Shown one piece after another: positions 8,589 through 17,479 of a stretch of 64,000 bases of DNA. The translations under genes were made by a program, and so were the position numbers. Below the pieces are notes generated by a model that was given only the letters and a program-made list of their open reading frames with translations, was not told the DNA's origin and ran no database searches. How positions within the stretch are numbered: the first letter of the stretch is position 1; every line of letters begins with the position of its first letter. The stretch is from Vibrio orientalis CIP 102891 = ATCC 33934 (GTDB lineage: Bacteria; Pseudomonadota; Gammaproteobacteria; Enterobacterales; Vibrionaceae), in the NCBI RefSeq assembly GCF_000176235.1, contig NZ_ACZV01000003.1:186001-250000 (forward strand), in the 5' to 3' direction.

Positions 8589-9176
8589 TTAGTAGTAAGA
8601 GTGCTCACCGCGATCGTGTTCAGTCGCGTCACGTACCGCTGATAGCTCACCTTCGAACTGTTGTAGCAGCTCTTTCTCGATGCCTTCTTTAAGAGTCACA
8701 TCAACCATTGAACAACCGTTACAACCACCACCAAAGGCTACGATTGCGACGCCTTGCTCAGTGATTTCAACTAGGTTTACGTGGCCACCATGACCTGCAA
8801 GCTGAGGGTTCACCTGAGTTTGAATTACGTACTCTACGCGCTCAACCAAAGGTGCATCATCAGACACTTTACGCATTTTCGCGTTTGGCGCTTTAAGGGT
8901 AAGTTGAGAACCCATCTTATCCGTCACAAAGTCGATCTCTGCGTCTTCAAGGAAAGGTAAGCTTAGTTCATCAATAAATGCTGAAAAACCTTCAAACTTA
9001 AGTTCTGTATCCGTAGATTCTACCGCTTCAGTTGGGCAGTAAGATACACCACACTCTGCATTTTGAGTGCCTGGGTTTACCACGAATACGCGAATGTTAG
9101 TGCCTTCTGGTTGCTGACCCAATAGGTTAGCAAAATGAGATTGGGCGTTTTCTGTAATAGTAATAGAATTTGACAC
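8589..9176 (-). CDS. nfuA: Fe-S cluster biogenesis protein NfuA
   Basis: Carries and delivers 4Fe-4S clusters to target enzymes, important under oxidative stress or low iron. The 195-residue protein has an N-terminal degenerate A-type (IscA-like) domain ([19 protein letters not shown], then CGVSYCP). The C-terminal Nfu domain holds the cluster-binding [17 protein letters not shown] near residues 148-164. Length matches E. coli NfuA (191). The next gene upstream on this strand is comF/gntX, the usual enterobacterial neighbour. The start ATG at 9176 matches the family. Own terminator at 8531-8559. Confidence 0.96.
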   Translation of the reverse strand: MSNSITITENAQSHFANLLGQQPEGTNIRVFVVNPGTQNAECGVSYCPTEAVESTDTELKFEGFSAFIDELSLPFLEDAEIDFVTDKMGSQLTLKAPNAKMRKVSDDAPLVERVEYVIQTQVNPQLAGHGGHVNLVEITEQGVAIVAFGGGCNGCSMVDVTLKEGIEKELLQQFEGELSAVRDATEHDRGEHSYY

Positions 9177-9262
9177 GACGAATACCTGAGTAATTTTGTA
9201 GGCTATTTGTTGTCCATTTTACTCCTGAAAATTTAGAGGTCTAGCCTTTTGATCAAATTCAG

Positions 9263-9961
9263 CTAAGTTACTACGTCTGGAGTACGGCAAATGCAATAAA
9301 TATCAACACTTTTCACGCCACTATCAAGCAGTAATTTGCATAAATGCTGCACCGTACTGCCTGTCGTCACAACATCATCAACAATTGCGACGTGGCGATA
9401 AGAATTTTCCTCTTTCAGTAACCTAAACGCCCCATTCAAGTTCACCTGCCTTTCACTTCGACTCAGCCCTTTCTGCTGTTTAGTCGCCCGAGTACGACGG
9501 AACAAAGGCCGATATTCACATCCTAATTGCTTAGCCAATGAGGCAGCCAATAGCTCACTTTGATTAAAGCCTCGACGCCACTGACGACGCCAATGCAACG
9601 GCACCGACGTGACCACTTCAGCAGGGGCATCTATATTTGGAATCAACAAATCAACCAACTTACTGGTGTGCCAAAACTGACCTTCATACTTCAAGTGATG
9701 TACATAGGTAGATAAGGGCTGTTGATAATCGCCAACACAATAGAGTCGGCGCCAAGGTGGAGGTGTAACCAAGCACTCACCGCACAAAAGCGTTTCAGCA
9801 ACACAAGGTAAGCCACAACATTGACAGCGAGGTATCGGTAAGAACCTATCCCGACAGACAAAACAAAATCCATTGTGCTGCTCGTCCAGTGCCAAACCAC
9901 ATAACTCGCAGTTGAGCGGTAACAGGTCGGCGATGTAATTGATGATTCTTTGCGGTAACAT
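9263..9961 (-). CDS. gntX: ComF/GntX-family phosphoribosyltransferase-like protein
   Basis: Member of the ComF family, linked to uptake and use of external DNA; its biochemical role is not settled. The protein has an N-terminal zinc-ribbon-like cysteine set (CELCG, CFVC, CQCCGLPC, CGEC). A C-terminal phosphoribosyltransferase fold follows, with the PRPP-loop sequence VAIVDDVVTTGSTVQHL. The frame is open to a TTG at 10003 and an ATG at 9991. I prefer the ATG at 9961 (MLPQRIINYIADLLPLNCEL), which has a GGGA upstream and the length of relatives. The gene is divergent from bioH, as is typical (comF-bioH-nfuA neighbourhood). Confidence 0.85.
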   Translation of the reverse strand: MLPQRIINYIADLLPLNCELCGLALDEQHNGFCFVCRDRFLPIPRCQCCGLPCVAETLLCGECLVTPPPWRRLYCVGDYQQPLSTYVHHLKYEGQFWHTSKLVDLLIPNIDAPAEVVTSVPLHWRRQWRRGFNQSELLAASLAKQLGCEYRPLFRRTRATKQQKGLSRSERQVNLNGAFRLLKEENSYRHVAIVDDVVTTGSTVQHLCKLLLDSGVKSVDIYCICRTPDVVT

Positions 9962-10018
9962 GAGCAAAATCCCAGCAATGGAAAGTCCCATTGTGACGAT
10001 CAAAATAGACGCTTAAGG

Positions 10019-10810
10019 ATGGAAAAAGTGGTACAAGGCGAGAGCAAGTTACAACCTTTATTTTGGCACACAGCAGGCAGCGGCGACGATCTCGTCTTAC
10101 TTCATGGCTGGGGAATGAATGGGGCTGTTTGGCAGCAAACTGTCGATGTTCTTAGCCAACACTATTGCGTTCACGTGGTCGATCTTCCGGGCTTTGGTCA
10201 TAGCCATCAATCTTGTTTCACCAATATGCAAGAGTTAGCCAGTCAGGTTTTAGCCGATGCTCCGCAAAAAGCAGTTTGGCTGGGTTGGTCATTAGGCGGA
10301 TTACTGGCAACGCATATCGCGCTCAATCATCCGGAACGAGTGCAAAAGCTGATTACTGTGGCAAGTTCACCAAAGTTTGCCGCCGAGAAGCGTTGGCGTG
10401 GCATCAAACCAGATGTACTGAGTAATTTCACCGAACAATTAGTCGAAGACTTTCAACTAACGGTCGAGCGCTTTATGGCTCTGCAAGCGATGGGCAGTCC
10501 TTCTGCAAGACAAGATGTTAAACAGCTCAAAAAAGCCGTGCTTTCTCGCCCTGCGCCTAACCCAGACTCACTGCTTGCTGGACTAAAGCTCCTGGCCGAT
10601 ATCGATTATCGCGCGGAGTTAGAACGTTTAACCACACCGACGCTGCGACTCTATGGTCGACTTGATGGCCTAGTACCCATCAAGGTAGCCAGTGACGTCG
10701 ATAACCTGCTACCAGCGAGTGAAAGTCATACCTTTAGTGCCTCTTCCCACGCGCCCTTTATGACCGAGTTTGATGAATTTTGTCACAAAGTCCGCCAGTT
10801 TATTGCCTAA
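10019..10810 (+). CDS. bioH: Pimeloyl-[acyl-carrier protein] methyl ester esterase BioH
   Basis: Cytoplasmic alpha/beta hydrolase that removes the methyl group from pimeloyl-ACP methyl ester, ending the BioC-BioH route to pimelate for biotin. The 263-residue protein has the oxyanion segment LLHGWGMNGAVW, nucleophile GWSLGG (Ser near residue 88), acid GRLDGLVP and histidine SSHAPF near the C-terminus, a complete triad. Length matches E. coli BioH (256). The exact start is uncertain because the ATG at 10019 has an AAGG only three bases before it; a GTG at 10028 is an alternative. The genes of the main biotin operon are not in this window. Confidence 0.94.
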   Translation: MEKVVQGESKLQPLFWHTAGSGDDLVLLHGWGMNGAVWQQTVDVLSQHYCVHVVDLPGFGHSHQSCFTNMQELASQVLADAPQKAVWLGWSLGGLLATHIALNHPERVQKLITVASSPKFAAEKRWRGIKPDVLSNFTEQLVEDFQLTVERFMALQAMGSPSARQDVKQLKKAVLSRPAPNPDSLLAGLKLLADIDYRAELERLTTPTLRLYGRLDGLVPIKVASDVDNLLPASESHTFSASSHAPFMTEFDEFCHKVRQFIA

Positions 10811-10835
10811 GTTTTTGTTTCTATTAGGCACATTC

Positions 10836-10916
10836 AAATAATTGTCACTTGCGCTAAATATTTGTCACCACTGGTCGATAAATATACTAACCGAAGGAGT
10901 GTTCGCTCCAACGGTT
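10836..10916 (+). promoter_or_regulatory. Tandem 13-bp repeat, promoter and 5' hairpin before the unknown gene
   Basis: AAATAATTGTCAC (10836-10848) and AAATATTTGTCAC (10856-10868) are direct repeats 20 bp apart, two helical turns. The second overlaps a TTGTCA that could be a -35 for TATACT about 15 bp on. Downstream, AACCG-AA-GGAG and CTCC-AA-CGGTT form a hairpin with a TGTTCG loop (about 10889-10915) in the presumed leader. An activator or repressor dimer binding the repeats is an inference. Confidence 0.45.
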
Positions 10917-10935
10917 GGGCGTGAGGAGACAAACA

Positions 10936-11406
10936 ATGCTCGTATCACCTACGAACGTAAGCGTTCCACTGATCGCCCCATCGGTTAATGTGCAAACTGA
11001 GCAAGCGGCACGCGACAATAAAGTCCGTGAGCCAATTGCTCCAACCATTGCATTAGCCAAGAGCAACGCCGAACGAAAAGTGACAGCAGACGATAAACGG
11101 CGCAAGCAATCTTCATGGGATCCCTCAGAGCACCCTAGCTATGAGACGGATGATGTGGAGGATGTCGTTGCCGCTTCTCACTATCAGGCCGAAGATACCA
11201 TCGAACGGCTTTTTAAACTGCTTTCACTCGATAGTTACAGCGAACATCAAGGTAAAGGCTATGCTATGCGCTTTCGCTTGCCGAGGCGCATAATCGATGC
11301 GGCGATATCAGAAGGAATGATGGCCAAACGCAGGACGGTGATAAAGTTTCATTACGGACATGCGGTTGTGCCCAACACTCCCTCTGATGTAATTGCGGTG
11401 TTGTAG
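10936..11406 (+). CDS. Conserved hypothetical protein between bioH and tex
   Basis: I do not recognise this 156-residue protein. The frame is open from a TTG at 10915, but the ATG at 10936 is preceded by a strong GAGGAG ribosome site at good spacing, so I take that. The first half is polar and probably disordered, with many Ala, Lys, Asp and Glu (KSNAERKVTADDKRRKQSS, then an acidic stretch ETDDVEDVV). The second half looks folded (EDTIERLFKLLSLDSY, then RFRLPRRIIDAAISEGMMAKR). No signal peptide, membrane segment or catalytic motif is visible. It is presumably a Vibrionaceae-restricted cytoplasmic protein, with its own promoter region and leader hairpin. Confidence 0.75.
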   Translation: MLVSPTNVSVPLIAPSVNVQTEQAARDNKVREPIAPTIALAKSNAERKVTADDKRRKQSSWDPSEHPSYETDDVEDVVAASHYQAEDTIERLFKLLSLDSYSEHQGKGYAMRFRLPRRIIDAAISEGMMAKRRTVIKFHYGHAVVPNTPSDVIAVL

Positions 11407-11436
11407 TACCTTATCTTGCATTAGCTCGATAAGGTA
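11407..11436. other. Hairpin between the unknown gene and tex
   Basis: TACCTTATC and GATAAGGTA form a 9-bp stem with a 12-nt loop immediately after the stop of the unknown gene. It has no T run of its own; the adjacent hairpin at 11447-11479 is the likelier terminator. Confidence 0.5.
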
Positions 11437-11446
11437 ATACCCAAAA

Positions 11447-11483
11447 AAATCCCCGCCAGTATCACTACTGCGGGGATTTGTCT
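11447..11483. terminator. Bidirectional terminator between the unknown gene and tex
   Basis: AAATCCCCG and CGGGGATTT arms continue through CAGTA/TACTG to a TCAC loop. A-rich and T-rich flanks on both sides suit the two convergent genes. The apical part AGTATCACTACT recurs in the terminator at 39207-39242. Confidence 0.85.
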
Positions 11484-11504
11484 TTTCAGTTAGATCGCGA
11501 AAAA

Positions 11505-13826
11505 TTAACGCTTGGCTTTGGCAAATGCGGCGGCAAATGCACCACCCATTGCGCTGTTGCCATTCGATTCTTCACCACGGCGTTGGTTGCCTTGCGGCTG
11601 ACGCTGCTGGCCACGTGGTGCACTTGAACGTTGAGAGCGATTATCTTGTCCTGGTTCATCTTTTAAGCGCATCGACAGACCAATACGTTTACGCTGCACG
11701 TCCACTTCCATCACTTTCACTTTGACGATATCGCCCGCTTTAACCACTTCACGCGGGTCAGAAACGTAGCGGTCAGTCAGAGCAGAAATATGCACTAGAC
11801 CATCTTGGTGAACACCGATATCGACAAACGCACCAAAGTTCGCCACGTTCGATACCACGCCTTCCAATACCATGCCCGGTTCAAGATCCGACACCGAATT
11901 CACACCCTCAGCGAAGGTTGCTGTCTTAAACTCTGGGCGAGGGTCACGACCCGGCTTATCCAGCTCTTTAATGATGTCGGTTACCGTTGGCACACCAAAG
12001 CTCTCGTCTGTGTAGTCCACGGCATGTAGGCCACGTAAAAACTGAGTATCGCCAATCAAGGCTTTAACATCTTTGCGGTTCTTCTCAGCGATTGCTTTGA
12101 CTACGGGGTACGCTTCAGGGTGAACCGATGAGGCATCTAGTGGGTTTTTACCATCCATAATGCGCAAGAAACCGGCACACTGCTCAAACGCTTTTGGCCC
12201 TAAACGAGCGACTTTCTTTAATGTTGTACGCGCTTCAAAGCGACCGTTCTCATCACGGAAATCGACAATGTTCTGCGCGATAGTGCTCGACAAGCCTGCT
12301 ACGCGTGTCAGAAGCGCGGCAGAGGCGGTATTCACATCAACACCCACCGCATTTACACAGTCTTCCACAATCGCATCTAGACGTTTTGCCAGCATTGATT
12401 GGCTAACATCGTGCTGATATTGACCGACACCAATCGACTTAGGATCGATTTTCACTAGCTCGGCCAACGGGTCTTGCAGGCGGCGTGCAATCGACACAGC
12501 GCCACGCAGAGACACGTCCATGTTTGGAAACTCTTTTGCTGCAAGCTCTGATGCTGAGTAAACCGATGCACCGGCTTCACTGACGATGATTTTCTGCACT
12601 TTCAGGTTGCCACGTTTAATAAGGTCAGCGACAAAGCTATCCGTTTCACGTGAGGCCGTACCGTTACCAATCGCAATCAAATCGACATTGTACTTACGCA
12701 CCAAAGCATCAACGATTTGCGCCGATTTATCGTATTGTTTTTGCGGTGGATGCGGGTAGATGGTTTCAGTCGTCAGCACTTTACCGGTTGAGTCCACCAC
12801 TGCGATTTTCGAGCCGGTGCGTAAACCCGGATCGAGACCCAGAGTTGCACGAGGGCCTGCCGGTGCTGCCATCAACAAATCTTTTAAGTTAGTGGCAAAC
12901 ACTTCAATTGCTTCAATTTCAGCGCGCTCTTTCATGGCGCCCATCAGCTCGGTTTCCATGTGCATCGACACCTTGATGCGCCATGCCCAGCTAATGACCT
13001 GCTTACGCCATCCGTCAGCAGGAGCACTGCTGAGGGAAATACCGTAGTGGTCACTGATAATCGTTTCGCAGTAAGACTGACGTGCGCTCTCTTCCTGTTC
13101 AGGATCCGCATTCATCGCTAGAGTTAAGAAGCCTTCGTTACGACCACGCAGCATGGCCAAAGCGCGGTGAGACGGCACTTTACTGATCGCTTCATTGTGC
13201 TCGAAGTAATCTTTAAATTTTTCGCCTTCTTGCTGCTTACCATCGACAACGCGGGCAACCAGCTCAGCACTGCGATTAAGATGATGACGAATCTTCTCCA
13301 GTAAATTGGCATCTTCAGCAATTCGTTCCATCACGATAGCACGAGCACCATCAAGTGCCGCTTTGGTGTCAGCAATGCCTTTATCAGCCGCAAGATAGTT
13401 TGCCGCTTCGCTTTCTGGATCGGTTTGTGGCTCATTCCACAACTTATCAGCCAGAGGCTCTAGACCTGCTTCAATCGCGATTTGGCCTTTAGTACGACGT
13501 TTAGGTTTGTAAGGCAGATAGAGATCTTCTAGGCGCGTTTTACTGTCTGCTTGATTGATTTCAGCTTCTAGCTCTGAGGTCAATTTGCCTTGTTCTTGAA
13601 TGGATTTCAGAATGGTTTGACGACGCTCATTAAGTTCACGTAAGTACGCGAGGCGGCTATCAAGGTTACGCAGTTGGGTATCATCCAGACCACCGGTCAC
13701 TTCTTTACGGTAACGAGCAATAAATGGCACCGTATTACCATCATCAATTAGGTTTACAGCAGCAATGACTTGCTCTGAGCGTACATTTAGCTCTTGAGCA
13801 ATCAAATTACAGATAGCTTGGCTCAT
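11505..13826 (-). CDS. tex: Tex-family RNA-binding transcription accessory protein
   Basis: Large conserved nucleic-acid-binding protein thought to influence transcription and RNA handling. The 773-residue protein begins [20 protein letters not shown]. It has the N-terminal helical region, a YqgF/RNase-H-like domain ([20 protein letters not shown] near residue 330), helix-hairpin-helix units ([19 protein letters not shown] near 500) and a C-terminal S1 domain ([22 protein letters not shown], about 648-715). It ends in a Gln/Arg/Gly-rich tail ([19 protein letters not shown]) likely to be flexible. Length matches E. coli YhgF (773). It is transcribed alone towards the unknown gene and divergently from the retropepsin-like gene. 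Confidence 0.96.
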   Translation of the reverse strand: MSQAICNLIAQELNVRSEQVIAAVNLIDDGNTVPFIARYRKEVTGGLDDTQLRNLDSRLAYLRELNERRQTILKSIQEQGKLTSELEAEINQADSKTRLEDLYLPYKPKRRTKGQIAIEAGLEPLADKLWNEPQTDPESEAANYLAADKGIADTKAALDGARAIVMERIAEDANLLEKIRHHLNRSAELVARVVDGKQQEGEKFKDYFEHNEAISKVPSHRALAMLRGRNEGFLTLAMNADPEQEESARQSYCETIISDHYGISLSSAPADGWRKQVISWAWRIKVSMHMETELMGAMKERAEIEAIEVFATNLKDLLMAAPAGPRATLGLDPGLRTGSKIAVVDSTGKVLTTETIYPHPPQKQYDKSAQIVDALVRKYNVDLIAIGNGTASRETDSFVADLIKRGNLKVQKIIVSEAGASVYSASELAAKEFPNMDVSLRGAVSIARRLQDPLAELVKIDPKSIGVGQYQHDVSQSMLAKRLDAIVEDCVNAVGVDVNTASAALLTRVAGLSSTIAQNIVDFRDENGRFEARTTLKKVARLGPKAFEQCAGFLRIMDGKNPLDASSVHPEAYPVVKAIAEKNRKDVKALIGDTQFLRGLHAVDYTDESFGVPTVTDIIKELDKPGRDPRPEFKTATFAEGVNSVSDLEPGMVLEGVVSNVANFGAFVDIGVHQDGLVHISALTDRYVSDPREVVKAGDIVKVKVMEVDVQRKRIGLSMRLKDEPGQDNRSQRSSAPRGQQRQPQGNQRRGEESNGNSAMGGAFAAAFAKAKR

Positions 13827-14082
13827 CCGTGTATTCTCTTAATTCTATGTGTGGGTTTTCAGCTTTCGCTTCTGTGCGCTTCAAAGCTATTGGGTATGTT
13901 CAATATATTGGGGTAACCATCAGATATTGCAATGCTTCCGACGCAGCGCAGAAAATTAACCTATAAATTACGGCGCTCAGTAGGACATTGGTCAAAATTG
14001 TGTCAAAACTAGAGGTAAATCCGAGACTTCTTGATTAGAAACTGCCTACTCTTTCTATACACCCAGATTCTCTCTTAGACTG

Positions 14083-15969
14083 ATGCGGAAAATATCAATG
14101 AATAAAATGTCATTGGCGCTAGCCTTAGCCAGCTCATTACTGACTAGCTCTTTTGCTTGGGCAGAACCTCTTGCTGCCACCACCCAAAGCCCAATTTACC
14201 AACTCGACGATAAACTGGTCCTTGGCCGCGTTGAAAGTGTCTACCTCAGTGACATTCCAGCATTAGAGGGAATATCATTCGCAGGCAAGATAGATACCGG
14301 TGCAGATACCACCTCGATGCACGCCGACAATATTCATGTCATAAGCCTGAACCCAAAATTCCAACACCTAAAAGATGATGAGTTACTGTGGGCAATCATT
14401 GATGATCTCGGCGGCACTAAGGCAGTGTGGGATGCCAATACCTTTCTCCCTTATCAAGTGAAAGTCAGCTTCACTATTCCACAGCCGTACACAGGTGAAG
14501 AGATAGAGATTACTGATGATCTCGAAGATGTCAGTGCCATCCGTAGCCGAACCAGTGAGAAGCCAATTCTTCGCCCGACAGTCAGAATGCCAATCACCAT
14601 TGCCGGAAGAACCGTTGATACTGTCGTCAACCTGACCAACCGTAACCAGTTTTCGGCACCTATTTTGATCGGAAAAACCTATCTAGATGACAATGCATGG
14701 GTCTTCGCAGGCTATGACTATCTGCAAGAACAGAAAAATGCACAGTTGATCGGCAAGAAAGAGAGCGTCGATATTGGCGGTCTAACGCAACAGGTTAGCT
14801 ACTCACTGAGCAACAACTACAGTTCGTTACATGCTACCAATATCAAGATTGATGACAAAAATCAGCAAGTCACTTTTACCGTTGAAGATAACGGTGGTAA
14901 ACAGAGTCAACTGACACGACCACTGATACGAATGCTCAAAGTCAGCGGAGAAGAAAAGCCGCTAGTCTTTGTCCCCGTCAATACCAACAGTGAAACGCCT
15001 CAATACTGGATGGTTTACCTAACCGATAGAAGCAAGTTCAGCTCTCAGCTTCGTCTTGGCAAGGACACTCTGAACAAACGCTTTATGATTGATACCAGTC
15101 AGAAGTCACTACTGAGTAATTCACCGAAAACATTCAACACTAAGTCCAAAGCGATGCAGGTGTCAGGGGAAGAGAACCTAGTCCTCGATGGCATTTCACT
15201 CAAAGCCGAGCCTTCGTTAGTAGTGAAAACCCCACTGCTAAAAGTGGTCAGCTTCGAGATGTTTGAGAAAAAAGGCAAAGATTGGGTGACCTATTACCTC
15301 ACCAACGCACAAGGTGATGTGCAGCAGTTCTCTAAACCGATCAACAAGAAACTGCGTGTCGGTGATTCAGTAAGACCGGTTGTATTTGGTACATTCAACC
15401 TGTACGGCAAGAATGTCGAGATGCCATATGCGATTGATGTCCTTGATGACAACGAAGTGGAAGATTACTTTGTCATTGGCCAGAAGATGTCAAAAGATGG
15501 CGTACTGATCAACACTCGAACCGATCACCTACTTGATGCCCACCCACTGTTCAGCGCGGGTCATATCGAAGTGGCGACCGTTGAAGGGTTAGACTTCCCT
15601 GTTAAACTAGATACGGGCGCCGACGTTAGCTCAATCAATGCGCAAAACATCAAGATGTTCAAAAAAGATGGCCAACAGATGGTCAGCTTCACCTATCAAA
15701 ACGATGTCGGGATGGAAGAGAAGTTCACCCGTAAAGTGGTCGATACTATGACCATAACTGCCAAACAAGGTGAGAAAGCCAATGTGCGCCCAGTGGTTGA
15801 AATGCATGTCACGCTTGGCGATCTGGAAAAGAAAATCCGCGTTAACTTACAAGACCGCAGCCGATTCCATTACAGCATGATCCTAGGAAAGAACTTCCTT
15901 AAGTATGGCGCGGTGGTCGCCAGTGACACCAACTATATCGTCACTGACAAACCTGACTACGAAAAATAG
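14083..15969 (+). CDS. Four-repeat retropepsin-like (Zn_protease, PF05618-type) periplasmic protein
   Basis: Exported 628-residue protein with a signal peptide (hydrophobic LALALASSLLTSSFAWA, likely cut before EPLA). The mature part is built of four repeats of the RimB/ATP-dependent zinc protease type, a retropepsin-like fold. Repeat 1 (about 47-225) and repeat 4 (about 496-625) keep the DTGAD motif (D71 and D510), HADNI/NAQNI and the closing LIGKTYL/ILGKNFL. Repeats 2 (about 229-345) and 3 (about 365-487) keep only the scaffold (YSSLHATNI, LRLGKDTL; FVIGQKM) and lack the aspartate. Function is unknown; an aspartic peptidase acting in the periplasm is a guess. A second ATG at 14098 could be the start. 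Its own terminator follows. Confidence 0.8.
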   Translation: MRKISMNKMSLALALASSLLTSSFAWAEPLAATTQSPIYQLDDKLVLGRVESVYLSDIPALEGISFAGKIDTGADTTSMHADNIHVISLNPKFQHLKDDELLWAIIDDLGGTKAVWDANTFLPYQVKVSFTIPQPYTGEEIEITDDLEDVSAIRSRTSEKPILRPTVRMPITIAGRTVDTVVNLTNRNQFSAPILIGKTYLDDNAWVFAGYDYLQEQKNAQLIGKKESVDIGGLTQQVSYSLSNNYSSLHATNIKIDDKNQQVTFTVEDNGGKQSQLTRPLIRMLKVSGEEKPLVFVPVNTNSETPQYWMVYLTDRSKFSSQLRLGKDTLNKRFMIDTSQKSLLSNSPKTFNTKSKAMQVSGEENLVLDGISLKAEPSLVVKTPLLKVVSFEMFEKKGKDWVTYYLTNAQGDVQQFSKPINKKLRVGDSVRPVVFGTFNLYGKNVEMPYAIDVLDDNEVEDYFVIGQKMSKDGVLINTRTDHLLDAHPLFSAGHIEVATVEGLDFPVKLDTGADVSSINAQNIKMFKKDGQQMVSFTYQNDVGMEEKFTRKVVDTMTITAKQGEKANVRPVVEMHVTLGDLEKKIRVNLQDRSRFHYSMILGKNFLKYGAVVASDTNYIVTDKPDYEK

Positions 15970-15975
15970 CCAACC

Positions 15976-16004
15976 AAAAGTCCCGCGCAATGTGGGACTT
16001 TTTT
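15976..16004 (+). terminator. Terminator after the retropepsin-like gene
   Basis: AAAAGTCCC and GGGACTTTT pair around a 9-nt loop followed by more T, 6 bp after the stop codon. Convergent greB ends 24 bp further on. Confidence 0.85.
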
Positions 16005-16027
16005 ATGCTAAATGAGTAACTTCGCTG

Positions 16028-16504
16028 CTACTCACTATAGCGAATACTATTTACGAACCACTCTTTGAAACCTTCTGGCGTTTTGACACTGAACTCGTCA
16101 TCGACTTCTTTTTTCAACAGGGCACGCGCCATCGGCGAGTCAATCGAAATGTACCCTTTGGCATCTCCATAAATTTCGTCCGGCCCAACAATGCGAAATG
16201 CTTTGGTATCACCATCTTCATTTTCAATCTCCACCCAAGCCCCAAAGAACACTTTACCCTCTTGCTGAGGAGAGTAATCGACCACTTTGACCTGCTCTAA
16301 GCGCTTACGTAGGTAACGCACACGGCGATCGATCTCGCGTAGACGTTTCTTATTGTATTGATAGTCAGCATTTTCGCTGCGGTCACCAAGACTTGCGGCC
16401 CAAGTTACTTTTTTTGTCACTTCGGGGCGATCTTCTCTCCACAAAAAATCGAGCTCTTTCTTAAGTCGATCATAACCTTCTCGCGTAATTAGGTTTGTTT
16501 TCAT
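16028..16504 (-). CDS. greB: Transcription elongation factor GreB
   Basis: Binds the secondary channel of RNA polymerase and stimulates cleavage of backtracked transcripts. The 158-residue protein has the N-terminal coiled coil (TREGYDRLKKELDFLWREDRPEVTK), with the tip region SLGDRSENADYQYNKKRLREIDRRVRYL holding the acidic residues. An FKBP-like C-terminal domain follows (GKVFFGAWVEIENEDGDTKAFRIVGPDE). Length matches E. coli GreB (158). The basic residues KKRLREIDRR, then RYLRKRLE, distinguish it from GreA. Divergent from ompR, as in enterobacteria. Confidence 0.96.
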   Translation of the reverse strand: MKTNLITREGYDRLKKELDFLWREDRPEVTKKVTWAASLGDRSENADYQYNKKRLREIDRRVRYLRKRLEQVKVVDYSPQQEGKVFFGAWVEIENEDGDTKAFRIVGPDEIYGDAKGYISIDSPMARALLKKEVDDEFSVKTPEGFKEWFVNSIRYSE

Positions 16505-16678
16505 ATTTCTGACGCTATTAAATTGAAGTTCAGATATACATTAGCTAAAAAGGAATAAACGTTAACAATTCTTTGCGCCAATAGAACTGGAACAATGTTA
16601 CATTTTAAGCTGCGCAATTGAGTAAACCTTCCATTACTCAAAGTTTGCGTAAGCTTATTCAATAGGTGGAACCATTAC

Positions 16679-17398
16679 ATGCAAGAAAATCACAAAATCT
16701 TAGTTGTCGATGATGATGCGCGACTTCGTGCACTACTAGAACGTTACTTGTCTGAACAAGGGTTCCAAGTTCGCAGTGTCGCTAACAGTGAGCAGATGGA
16801 CCGCCTGCTAACACGTGAGACTTTCCACTTGATGGTATTAGATTTAATGCTGCCAGGTGAAGATGGCCTATCAATCTGTCGCCGTCTACGTAATGCAAAC
16901 AGCACCCTTCCGATCCTCATGCTGACCGCTAAAGGGGATGAGATTGACCGTATTGTTGGTCTTGAAGTGGGTGCAGACGACTACCTACCAAAACCATTTA
17001 ACCCGCGTGAGCTGTTAGCTCGTATTAAAGCAGTACTGCGCCGCCAAACAACCGAACTGCCTGGCGCACCAAGCAGTGAAGAGTCTGTGGTTGAGTTTGG
17101 TGACTTCCGCTTAAACCTAGGCACGCGTGAAATGTTCCGTGACGATGAAGCAATGCCGCTTACATCGGGTGAATTTGCAGTTCTAAAAGCACTCGTCACC
17201 AATGCTCGTGAGCCAATGTCGCGTGATAAATTGATGAACATGGCGCGTGGCCGAGAATACTCAGCAATGGAACGTTCGATTGACGTGCAAATCTCTCGCT
17301 TACGCCGCATGCTTGAGGTTGACCCAAGCAAACCTCGCTATATTCAAACGGTTTGGGGTTTAGGTTACGTCTTTGTCCCGGACGGCAAAGAAGCTTAA
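16679..17398 (+). CDS. ompR: Response regulator OmpR
   Basis: Transcription factor of the EnvZ/OmpR system, controlling porins and other envelope genes in response to osmolarity and pH. The 239-residue protein has the receiver domain with acidic pair DDD (11-13), phosphorylation site D55 in LMVLDLMLPGEDG and the conserved Lys in YLPKPF. A C-terminal winged helix of the OmpR type follows (VLKALVTNAREPMSRDKLM to RYIQTVWGLGYVF). Length equals E. coli OmpR (239). The ribosome site is AGGTGG before ATG. A strong terminator-like hairpin separates it from envZ, unlike the overlapping arrangement in E. coli. Confidence 0.97.
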   Translation: MQENHKILVVDDDARLRALLERYLSEQGFQVRSVANSEQMDRLLTRETFHLMVLDLMLPGEDGLSICRRLRNANSTLPILMLTAKGDEIDRIVGLEVGADDYLPKPFNPRELLARIKAVLRRQTTELPGAPSSEESVVEFGDFRLNLGTREMFRDDEAMPLTSGEFAVLKALVTNAREPMSRDKLMNMARGREYSAMERSIDVQISRLRRMLEVDPSKPRYIQTVWGLGYVFVPDGKEA

Positions 17399-17415
17399 AA
17401 TAAACAGACACTGAT

Positions 17416-17450
17416 AGAGTGCGAGACCAAGTCTCGCACTCTTTGTTTTG
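17416..17450 (+). terminator. Terminator-like hairpin between ompR and envZ
   Basis: A perfect 12-bp stem, AGAGTGCGAGAC with GTCTCGCACTCT, around a CAA loop, followed by TTGTTTTG. It starts 18 bp after ompR and ends about 30 bp before envZ, so it should reduce envZ transcription relative to ompR. Confidence 0.75.
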
Positions 17451-17479
17451 ACCACCATAACTCGCTCAAGGTTGGTGTT

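Noticed and set aside
14025-14070. Sigma-70 promoter TTGATT...TATACA for the retropepsin-like gene
   Set aside because: The spacing would be 19 bp and the boxes are weak, so I could not support it.
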